Source of the DNA: Eurosta solidaginis
Taxonomy: Eukaryota > Arthropoda > Insecta > Diptera > Tephritidae
DNA: 64,000 bases
Reading direction: 5' to 3'
Assembly: GCF_040869045.1 (NCBI RefSeq)
Contig: NC_090324.1
Span: 192,198,028-192,262,027 of the forward strand
The translations under genes were made by a program, and so were the position numbers. Below are positions 34,631 through 43,971 of the stretch, piece by piece. Under the pieces are notes generated by a model that saw only the letters and a program-made list of their open reading frames with translations, was not told where the DNA came from and ran no database searches. The number at the start of each line of letters is the position of its first letter. Within the stretch, counting starts at the first letter, position 1.

Positions 34631-35342
34631 AGTACCTACCTATTTTTATACCTTTCATGAAAATGAAATGGTATATTAATTTCGTCACGAAACCCAAAAT
34701 TGTAAGTCCTTAAAGGAAAATAGATAGACCCAACTTTAAGTATACCGAAATAATCAGGTTGAAGAGCTGAGTTGATTTAGCCATGTCCGTCTGTCTGTTT
34801 TTATGCAAATTAGTCCCTCAATTTTTGAGATATCTTGATAAAATTTGGTGAGCGGATGTATTAGCGGCTGTCCGATTAGACATTTGTCGGAACCGGCCGG
34901 ATCGGACCACTATAGCATATATCCTCCCTACAACCGATTTTTTCAGAAAAAGAGGATTTTTATAATATCTTACTCAATTTAACAGATTGAAGCTTCAAAC
35001 TTCACCATATACTTTCGTATATTGCACATATTGTTGCCTGAAAAAATTGATGAGATCGGTCGTATATATAGTATATATCCCCCACAAACGATTGTTCAGA
35101 TAAGAAACTTTTCGTAATTACTGCCCTATTTTAAGAGCTAGAGGCTTCAAATGTCAACGAATGCTTACGTATATAGCATATATTGTTGTCTGAAAAAATC
35201 ATACAGATCGGTGGTATATATAGTATATATATGGTGGTATATATAGTATATATATATAGTATATATATATTTTCGCAATTTTAGGCCCATTTCAACAGCT
35301 AGAAGCTTCAAATTTCACCGAATGCTTACGTATATGGCTATA
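34631..35342 (+). repeat. end of family B monomer 2 and start of monomer 3
   Basis: Resumes the interrupted tail (AGTACCTACCTATTTTT), then a new head at 34647 and tandem units up to ATGGCTATA, where the next LTR element is inserted. Confidence 0.8.
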
Positions 35343-35584
35343 TGTAAACAATGAATAGTTTATTGATATTCAATATTGCGTATATTGATTAGAATGATTT
35401 AATTAATAAAGAAAATGTATTTCAATTATAAAATGAATATAAAAATGAACGAACGAAGGTGGATGTTAAACTTGCGGCTGTCTGTGTCAACTTTTCTTCA
35501 GCTAAAGTCTCTCTTCTCACGAGTTACTACTGACAGTTGTCTTGGTGATGCCAGCTTGAACCGGTGTTCAGGGTAACCATCTCA
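35343..35584 (-). repeat. 3' LTR of the 242-bp-LTR element
   Basis: 242 bp, 238 of which match the right-hand LTR by eye. It holds ATTAATAAAGAAAAT-type A+T-rich sequence and ends CCATCTCA on the plus strand. Confidence 0.88.
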
Positions 35585-35626
35585 CATTCGGTCATCCTGA
35601 CAACCACCTGCCCCAGATGTCTCGGT

Positions 35627-36436
35627 TTAATCCTCTTGCTCGGTGTCTGTCTCACCTTCGCATTGAATAAAACGCCAAAGTTTGATATTATCTGGGCTTG
35701 TAGATGTCTGATTTGGCCCTTGAAATTCGGCGGCTTTTTTCACGTCATATCTTCCATTTGGTTTAACTTTGATGATTTCATAAAGACCAATATACTTATT
35801 CGCCAGTTTCTTCCCGGCTACGAACTGCGTGACTTTGATGGCCGATAAATCTGTTACACGATAGCCATGATGTCCTTTGCGTGTTTTATCAAAATTTCTT
35901 TTATAACTTTCTTGTGCTTTTAATATGTTTTCTCTAGCTTCCATTCTGATTTTGTTGCGTACTTCTTTTAACCCCATTGCTACCTCCTCTTCTAGAATGT
36001 TGAGTATTTCCGTATTCATCTCACTTCGCATTTTCACCCCAAATAAAATTTCAAATGGCGTGAACTTGGTCGAACAGTGAACGTGGGCATTAATTGCTTG
36101 CTGCACTTTTGATGTATATTTGTACCATCTCGCAGGCTCAGCCGCTGACAATTTGGCTAAAACGGAAAGGATTACCCAGTTCACCCTTTCTATTTGACCG
36201 TTACCCCTGGGTACACCAGCTGCTGTTTCGATATGTTCGATTTTATTTGACTCGCAAAATTCTTTAAATAATCTCGAGGTGAAAGCTCCACCTTTGTCAC
36301 TTATAATGCGCTGTGGACTACCACAAATTGCTACCCATGAATTTAAGTGTTTTACAACTTCTGACGCGTCTGCTGTCTTCGTGGGATAGATCCAAATAAA
36401 TTTCGAAAATGCATCTACGACAGCAAATATGTACTT
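35627..36436 (-). pseudogene. pol: integrase core and C-terminus
   Basis: An open minus-strand frame entered through one TAA (36437-36439). Catalytic residues are visible: Asp in AVVDAFSKF, Asp in IISDKGGAF (near 36297) and Glu in GNGQIERVN (near 36190). The C-terminal part (FEILFGVKM, HHGYRVTDL, KYIGLYEIIKV) carries the GPY/F-like domain and ends CEGETDTEQED. Strand transfer is the normal role. Apart from the stop at its head the domain appears complete. Confidence 0.85.
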
Positions 36437-37104
36437 TTAACACTTAGCTGTAGCGTCCAACGTTCCCAAGTGGTCAACATGTAACGTGGAAAGTGGCACG
36501 TCTCCCTTATCTATGCAGTGTAGCATATCTTCTTGTCGGCCTAGCTTGTGGTTATGCGTTATGCACTTTATGCAGTTTGAAATTATTTGTTTTACTTTCT
36601 GTTCCACATGTCGTATATAGTATTCTTGTCGTATGGAATGCATTGTCTTTTGTACGCCCATATGACCAAACTCGTGCGCGCTTCGAATTATTTCTCTTTC
36701 TATGCTCTTCGGTACAGCTAATAAATCATTACCTTCCACTTGTTTATAAATTAGCTGATTTTTCACTTTATAATCTGCGTATTGTTTATGTTTCAAAATT
36801 TCAGTAATCGCTTTCAAATGTTCATCCTTCTGATGTGCATTTCGCAACTGTGCGTGTAACTCCGTTGTTATAACCATCACAGGGTACCGACTTAGACTAT
36901 TTACGTGGCGCATTCGGCTTCCAGCTCGATGCTCTATATTAAAATTAAAATCTTGCAGGTACATCAACCATTGCGACACTTGGCGTGGTATATCTTTCTT
37001 GCTTGCCGTCTGTTTGAAAGCTGCACAATCAGTGACCAACTCAAATGTTATACCCTAAAGGTAGTGACGCAACCTTTTCGTCGCTAAATAGGCTGCTTTC
37101 ACTT
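36437..37104 (-). pseudogene. pol: RNase H end and integrase zinc-binding domain
   Basis: The frame has RNase H landmarks (LVTDCAAFKQT, WLMYLQDFNFNIEHRAG, NSLSRYPVM) and the H2C2 domain (AHEFGHMGVQKTMHSI, ISNCIKCITHNHK). It then reads LHVDHLGTLDAT, the core entry with the first catalytic Asp, and stops at 36437. Upstream, a frameshift near 37105-37120 and a TAG near 37050 separate it from the RT segment. Confidence 0.82.
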
Positions 37105-37641
37105 CTAAAAAATAACTATGCAGCGCTTCTTCCTGTTTTGTTGTTTTTTGCTGTAAAAATAAACAGGGTGCCACTCATTGTCCTGCTGCTGTAACAGTGT
37201 AGCGCCAAACCCGTGCTTGGATGCAGCAATATGTAACTGCGTCTTAGCATTGTACTGAAAAATTTTCAATTCAGGCTCCTGTAGTAATGCCGATTTTAAG
37301 TTTTCAACGGCTTGCAATTCTTCTGTCTCGAATTTGAAAACGGCGTCTTTCTTTAGCAGTTGTGTTAATGGTCTGGCTATGGTCGCATACCCTCGCACAA
37401 ACTTGCGGAAATAACCTGTTAACCCGAGGAAGGATTGTATTCCCCTTACATTTTTCGGCACAGGGAATTTTTTGACCGCCTTAATTTTTTCTTGGCCAGG
37501 CCGCACAAAGCCATTCTCTACTTCGTGGCCCAAAAAATTTATTTTCCTCTTTAAAAATTTGCATTTCTTTCAATTAATTTGTAGCCCAAATTTTTGTGCT
37601 TGACCTAACACCTTTCGCATGTTATCTAAACCTTGTTCAGC
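37105..37641 (-). pseudogene. pol: reverse transcriptase thumb, connection and start of RNase H
   Basis: In frame with the catalytic RT segment, but cut by TAG (37642-37644) and TGA (about 37570). It holds KKCKFLKRKINFLGHEV, the connection (SFLGLTGYFRKFVRGY) and the start of RNase H (QLHIAASKHGFGATLLQQ). The usual catalytic Asp position of that RNase H motif reads Ala here (IAAS), so RNase H also looks inactive. It leaves frame near 37110. Confidence 0.8.
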
Positions 37642-38935
37642 CTATTTAGCATATACTACAATATCGTCGACGTACATTTCCATTATGTCCTCGTTAATCA
37701 ACTCTCTAAAAACATAATTAATAAATCTTACAAATACCGCTGGCGAGTTACAAAAACCAAAAGGTGCTTTATTAAACTCAAAAAGTCCTTCTCTGGTTAC
37801 AAATGCAGTGTATTTGCGACTTTGCTCTTCGACTTCAACGTGGAAAAACCCATTTTTGAGATCCATGACGGTATAGAATTTGGCGGCTTGTAATTTCTCA
37901 ATAACCTCGTCTATTATAGGCACCGGAAATCTATCTTTCAATACCACTGAGTTTAGCTTTCGAAAATCAACGCTTAAACTGTACGAATTATCTTTCTTTT
38001 TGGCCAACACTACCTTGCTCGCTACATCTGAGACTGATTCTCGTACTATACCTTGTCTTAACCACTCCTCGACCTGATTTTTTACGACCTCATGTTGAGC
38101 CACCGAAAAGCGACACGAACTCTCAATAAAAGAAATATTGTTACCGCTTGGAATGATACTTATCTTTACTGGAGAATGTTGTTTGCTATCTGATGGCTTA
38201 TAATTTTCGATTAATTGCGTTACTGCTGATTTATATTGTGACTCAACATCGATGTCGAGATCAGTTTCCATTACATTATAAACATTACCTTGTAATTGTT
38301 CTTCATACATGGCCTCGGCTGCTTGCACAAATTTGTGCCCATTTGCATCTAAAATTACTGTGAACTTTTGCAGTAAATCGTACCCTATAATAACATCTAC
38401 GTTTATTTTCTCATCTGGTACTACCGAAAATGTGTGTTGTATATTTAGACCATCTATCTCGATTTGTGCTTGAAATTTACCTAATACCGGAGCAATATTT
38501 CCCAAGCCGTACAGCTTCGCACGACTTATTTGCATTGCGCACCCCGCAAATTTACCTTCATACATGGCTTTGCTCACTAGCGCTGCATCAGCCCCGGTAT
38601 CAACCAGACATGAAATATTATTGTTGTTTACTTTAACAACCTTGTATCTAGTTTGACTTACTACATTAATATTTTTCTTAAAATCTGCGCAATTCTTTGC
38701 CATATGCCCAGTACCATTGCACTTAAAACATTTCGTTATCTCTTTGCAATCAGCACGCTTATGTTGTGCCGAGCCACAATTAAAACGATGTTTTAAAGCA
38801 TCTGATTTGTTATTCTTCTCTGTTTTGAGTTGTTTATTTTCATGCTGCTTTCCAACTGCACTACTTTTTCCGACCGACTCAATTAACTCATAACATTTAA
38901 TCAAATCTTTAAATGTTGGCGCACTATAAAGAGGA
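37642..38935 (-). pseudogene. pol: Gag zinc knuckles, protease and reverse transcriptase
   Basis: A 420-residue frame. It starts with a Lys-rich linker and two knuckles; the first is degenerate (FNCGSAQHKRADC) and the second normal (CFKCNGTGHMAKNC). The protease site is CLVDTGADAALVS, and VIIGYDLL supplies the later hydrophobic-Gly motif. RT reads VVLAKKKDNSYSLSVDFRKL, TVMDLKNGFFHVEV, APFGFCNSPA and the catalytic box MYVDDIVVYAK, intact, followed at once by TAG. Gag and pol are in one continuous frame here rather than in a -1 arrangement; a frameshift near 38940 separates this segment from the Gag core. Confidence 0.85.
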
Positions 38936-38939
38936 TATT

Positions 38940-39794
38940 TTAATCGTCACGCACTTGTAGGACATCGGCAATATATTTTATTACGGACTCATTATCCACA
39001 CACCCTAATGCAGCAATTTTTCGCATATTTAATATATTTTCATGAAGACTTTCTGATACCTTCTTTCGCCGTTCTCTTAACATTTTATGTACTTCGTTAC
39101 TGCACAGCCTTCTGTCAAATTCTTCGATTAACATCTCGCATAATGCTTCGTAAGTTGATATTGTTGCCGTTTCCAACAACAATTTCGCTGTGCCTTTCAT
39201 CTTATTGTGAGCGTTCACATATTTTTGTTTTGCAGTCACTTCGTATGCATCTGCATTTGCGTCGAAGTGGCTAATACATTGTCGCATTGGTATTGACGAG
39301 CCATCATATTCTGGTACGATTTTTGCAAAACTGTCAACTGTTACGCCATTTCTGCTGCTTTGCTCAATACTCTGCGTCAGCGCCTTAACCAATTCGCTGA
39401 AATCGTTACTACCCTCCTTTGTCACTTCGTTTTTGATGAACGTATATGTTACTGCGTTTGTTGAAATAGAACTCGTTGTTTCTACTACGATGTCTGTTGA
39501 TGTAACCTCTGCTTCGTATTTGCCTCTGCTACTAATGTCAACGCTATTAGTTTCACTGGACGTACACGCTGCTTCTGTGTTCGTTGATTTGAGAACTGCT
39601 GCAATAACCTCAGTTACTTCTTCGTTCTTTTCTCTGCTGTTGCTGCTGAAATTGATTTCACCACTTGTTTCACTGAAGTGATCTGCTTCTACTGAACTCG
39701 TTGCTGTATTTGTATCGAACTCGGCTTCTGGTCGCTGCTTTGTACTTCTGTCTTTTTCGGCTGTTCTGCTTTCGTTTTGCTGCTTCGACTCCAT
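38940..39794 (-). pseudogene. gag: Gag core
   Basis: The first ATG is at 39792-39794 (MESKQQNESRTAEK); the frame is also open upstream, but that part holds no ATG. Residues 1-120 are Ser/Thr/Glu-rich. Residues about 145-285 are the Gag core (IVPEYDGSSIPMRQCISHFD, LLLETATISTYEALCEML, FDRRLCSNEVHKML). It ends at a stop caused by a frameshift near 38940, just upstream of the zinc-knuckle segment. The gene begins about 45 bases from the primer site, a very short leader compared with the other LTR elements here. Confidence 0.82.
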
Positions 39795-39840
39795 TATTTT
39801 TAATGAACGCAACAAAATTCCACTCAAACACGTTTAAATG

Positions 39841-39852
39841 GTTGAGCCCCCA
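39841..39852 (-). promoter_or_regulatory. primer-binding site, tRNA-Pro-like
   Basis: The minus strand reads TGGGGGCTCAAC directly after the LTR. The first nine bases match the complement of a tRNA-Pro 3' end; the rest diverges. Confidence 0.6.
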
Positions 39853-40094
39853 TGTAAACAATGAATAGTTTATTGGTATTCAATATTGCGTATATTGATT
39901 AGAATGATTTAATTAATAAAGAAAATGTATTTCAATTATAAAATGAATATAAAAATGAACGAACGAAGGTGGATGTTAAACTTGCGGCTGTCTGTGTCAA
40001 CTTTTCTTCAGCTAATGTCTCTCTTCCCACGAGTTACTACTGACAGTTGTCTTGGTGATGCCAGCTTGAACCGATGTTCAGGGTAACCATCTCA
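39853..40094 (-). repeat. 5' LTR of the 242-bp-LTR element
   Basis: Direct copy of 35343-35584; about four substitutions seen. Transcription would start here, towards lower coordinates. Confidence 0.88.
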
Positions 40095-43015
40095 GATATA
40101 TTGTTGTCTGAAAACATCATAGAGATCGGTTGTATATATAGTATATATCTCATACAACCGATTTTTCAGATAAGAAACCTTTCGAAATTTCTACCCCATT
40201 TTAACAGCTATAAGCTTCAAATTTCACCGATTGCTTACGTGTATAGTATATATTGTTGTCTGAAAAAATCATAGAGATCGGTGGTACATATATTATATAC
40301 CCCATATAAACTGTATTTTTTTTCCCCATTTTTACGGCTAGAAGCTTCAAAATTCATAAAATTTCATCAAATAGTTACATTTACGTCATATATGGTTGAA
40401 ATACGTGATTCGTAGCCCTAGTTTTTACACGCAGACCGCAAAAAACCTGAAACTTTGCATCCTCACACAAGGTACCTACCTATTTTTATACCTTTCATGA
40501 AAATGAAATGGTATATTAATTTCGTCACGAAACCCAAAATTGTACGTCCTTAAAGGAAAATAGATAGACCCACCATTAAGTATACCGAAATAATCAGGTT
40601 GAAGAGCTGAGTTGATTTAGCCATGTCCGTCTGTCCGTCTGTCCGTTTGTATGCAAACTAGTCCCTCAATTTTTGAGATATCTTGATAAAATTTGGTGAG
40701 CGGGTGTATTTGGGTGTCCGATTAGACATTTGTCGGAACCGGCCGGATCGGACCACTATAGCATATATCCTCCATACAACCGATTTTTCAGAAAAAGGGG
40801 ATTTTTGTAATATCTTACTCAATTTAACAGATTGAAGCTTCAAACTTCACCATATACTTTCGTATATTGCACATATTGTTGCCTGAAAAAATTGATGAGA
40901 GCGGTCGTATATATAGTATATATCCCTCACAACCGATTGTTCAGAGAAGAAACTTTTCGTAATTACTGCCCTATTTTAAAAGCTAGAGGCTTCAAATTTC
41001 AACGAATGCTTACGTATATAGCATAACTTGTTGTCTGAAAAAATCATACAGATCGGTGGTATATATAGTATATATATGGTGGTATATATAGTATATATAT
41101 ATTGTATATATATATATATTCTCAATTTTAGCCCCATTTTAACAGCTAGAAGCTTCAAATTTCACCGAATGCTTACGTATATGGCATATATTGTTGCCTG
41201 AAAAAATCATAGAGGTCGGTTGTATATATAGTATATATCTCATACAACCGATTGTTCAGATAAGAAACTTTTCGCAATTTCTACCCCATTTTAACAGCTA
41301 GGAGCTTCAAATTTCACCAACTGCTTACGTGTATAGCATATATTGATGTCTGAAAAAATCATTGAGATCGGTGATATACATAGTATATATCTCATACAAC
41401 CGATTGTTCAGATAAGAAACTTTGCGCAATTTCTGCCCCGTTTTAACAGTTAGAAGCTTCAAATTTCACAAAATGCTTTCGTATATAGCATATATTGTTG
41501 TCTGAAAAAATCATAGAGATCGGTGGTATATATATTATATACTTCACATAAACTGTCATATTGACCCCTTTTTTACGGCTAGAAGCTTCAAGATTCATCA
41601 AATTTTCTTCAAATAGTTACGTTTACGTCATATATTTTTGAAATACGTGATTCGTAGCCATAGTTTTTACATTCAGACCACAAAAAAGGTGAAGCTTTGC
41701 ATCCTCACACAAAGTACCTACCTATTTTTATAACTTTCATGAAAATGAAATGGTATATTAATTTCGTCACGAAACCCATAATGGTAAGTCCTTAAAGGAA
41801 AATAGATAGACCCACCATTAAGTATACCGAAATAATCAGGTTGAAGAGCTGAGTTGATTTAGCCATGTCCGTCTGTCCGTCCGTCTGTTTGTATGCAAAC
41901 TAGTCCCTCAATTTTTGAGATATCTTGATAAAATTTGGCATAGCATATATCCTCCATACAACCGATTTTTCAGAAAAAGAGGATTTTTGTAATATCTTAC
42001 TCAATTTAACAGATTGAAGCTTCAAACTTCACCATATACTTTCGTATATTGCACATATTGTTGCCTGTAAAAATTGATGAGATCGGTCGTATATATATTA
42101 TATATCCCCCACAACCGATTTTTCAGATAAGAAACTTTTCGTAATTACTGCCCTACTTTAGAGCTAGAGGCTTCAAATTTCATCAACTGCTTACGTATAT
42201 AGCATATATTGTTGTCTGGAAAAATCATACAGATCGGTGGTATATATAGTATATATATGGTGGTATATATAGTATATATATATAGTACATATATATTTTC
42301 GCAATTTTAGCCCCATTTTAACAGCTAGAAGCTTCAAATTTCGCCGAATGCTTACGTATACGGCATATATTGTTGTCTGAAAAAATCATAGAGATCGGTT
42401 GTATATATAGTATATATCTCATACAACCGATTGTTCAGATAAGAAACCTTTCGCAATTTCTACACCATTTTAACAGCTATAAGCTTCAAATTTCACCGAT
42501 TGCTTACGTATATAGTATATATTGTTGTGTCAAAAAATCATAGAGATCGGTGATATATATAATATATATATGATGGTATATATAGTATATATACATATAT
42601 AGCATATATATTTTTTTTTTGCGATTTCGGCCCCATTTTAACAGCTAGAAGCTTCAAATTTTACCAAATGCTTACGTGTATAGCATATATTGACGTCTGA
42701 AAAAATCATTGAGATCGGTGGTATACATAGTATATATCTCATACAACCGATTGTTCAGATCAGAAACTTTGCGCAATTTCTGCCACGTTTTAACAGCTAG
42801 AAGCTTCAAATTTCACCAAATGCTTACGTATATAGCATATATTGTTGTCTGAAAAAATCATAGAGATCGGTGGTATATATATTATATACTTTATATAAAC
42901 TGTCATTTTTGCCCCTTTTTTACGGATAGAAGCTTCAAAATTCATCAAATTTCATCAAATAGTTACGTTTACGTGATATATTTTGAAATACGTGATTCGT
43001 AGTCATAGTTTTTAC

Positions 43016-43125
43016 GTTAATTTGACGTTATTAACGTTAATAAACGAAACGAAATGACTTTGTTTCGTTTATTAACGTTAATTATCGTAACGAAATGATA
43101 TCGGTTCGTTGGTTAAGCATGCCTG
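43016..43125. mobile_element. 110-bp palindromic MITE-like insertion with 8-bp target duplication
   Basis: GTTTTTAC is duplicated at 43008-43015 and 43126-43133, and the uninterrupted sequence occurs in other family B tails. The insert contains a near-perfect 20-bp inverted repeat (TTAACGTTAATAAACGAAAC and its complement) around an 11-base loop, and ends GCATGCCTG. An 8-bp duplication and a CTG end suggest a hAT-derived element. The left end does not mirror the right, so it may be end-truncated. Confidence 0.65.
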
Positions 43126-43933
43126 GTTTTTACATTCAGACCACAAAAAACGTGAAGCTTTGCATCCTCACACAAAGTACCTACCAATTTTTTATTTTAT
43201 ATTTATCTTAAAAATCGTTTAGATATGTTCAAATTTCCCCAAATGTTTACGTGTATAACATATATTGTTGTCTGAAAAAATCATAGAGACCGGTGGTATA
43301 TATAATCTCATACAACAGATTGTTCAGATAAGAAACTTTGCGCAATTTCTTCCCCATTTTAACAGCTAGAAGCTTCAAATTTTACCAAATGCTTACGTGT
43401 ATAGTATATATTGTTGTCTGAAAAAATCATTGAGATACCTGGTATATAGAGTATATATCTCATACAACCGATTGTTCAGATAAGAAATTTTGCGTAATTT
43501 CTGCCCCATTTTAACAGCTAGAAGCTTCAAATTTCACCAAATGCTTACGTATATAGCATATATTGTTGTCTGAAAAAATCATAGAGATCGGTGGTACATA
43601 TATTAAATACACCATATAAACTGTATTTTTTTGGCCCTTTTTTACGGCTAGAAGCTTCAAAATTCATAAAATTTCATTAAATAGTTACATTTACGTCACA
43701 TATTGTTGAAATACGTGATTCGTAGTCATAGTTTTTACACGCAGACCACAAAAACCCTGAAACTTTGCATCCTCACACAAAGTACCTACCTATTTTTTAT
43801 TTTATATTTATCTTAAAAATCGTTTAGGTATGTAGATCTGTTCACTATATATTTCTTATCTTATACATCCGATTATTCGGAGATTACGAACGGGATAAGA
43901 TTATTGTTCAGCCCCATTCATGAAAGGTATGAA

Positions 43934-43954
43934 GTCTTCGGTACAGCCGAAGAC
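43934..43954 (+). terminator. 3' terminal hairpin of family B
   Basis: A GTCTTCGG..CCGAAGAC 8-bp perfect stem with a 5-base loop, 17 bases from the CTTACTTG end. Same position and downstream words (CCTTACTTG) as in family A, although the stem sequences differ. Role as rolling-circle terminator is inference. Confidence 0.7.
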
Positions 43955-43971
43955 AGTCCCGTCCTTACTTG

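Larger units (their letters stand above)
35343..40094 (-). mobile_element. Ty3/Gypsy element with 242-bp LTRs, minus strand
   Basis: Direct LTRs at 35343-35584 and 39853-40094, each starting TGTAAAC and ending ATCTCA on the plus strand, differ at about four bases (about 1.7%). The interior encodes, on the minus strand, Gag, protease, RT, RNase H and integrase. The primer site abutting the right LTR reads TGGGGGCTC, as for tRNA-Pro. It lies inside a family B tandem unit, but the flanks (GGCTATA and GATATATTG) give no clean target duplication. Several stops and frameshifts make it inactive. Confidence 0.88.
20625..43971 (+). mobile_element. head-to-tail array of DINE-1/helentron-like family B, with nested insertions
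   Basis: One insertion in copy 2 of the locus; the empty site in copy 1 is near 7125. It starts TTATAC and ends CTTACTTG at 43971, between two T residues, with no target duplication. Heads (TATACCTTTCATGAAAATG or close variants) lie at 20626, 21953, 34647, 40497 and 41729. Each is followed by GTCC/GTCT repeats and then 160-170 bp tandem units. A subterminal inverted repeat of the head (ATTCATGAAAGGTAT, 43916-43930), the hairpin and the terminus occur only once, at the far right. Nested inside are 22986-34630, 35343-40094 and 43016-43125. No Rep/helicase gene is present. Confidence 0.75.
40095..43971 (+). repeat. rest of family B monomer 3, monomers 4 and 5, and the 3' terminus
   Basis: Heads at 40497 and 41729; tandem 160-170 bp units throughout with (TA)n blocks. 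The tail words (ATTCAGACCACAAAAAACGTG, CACACAAAGTACCTACC) are present three times after 43100. The final tail is followed by about 170 bases found only here, ending in subterminal repeat, hairpin and CTTACTTG. Confidence 0.8.
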
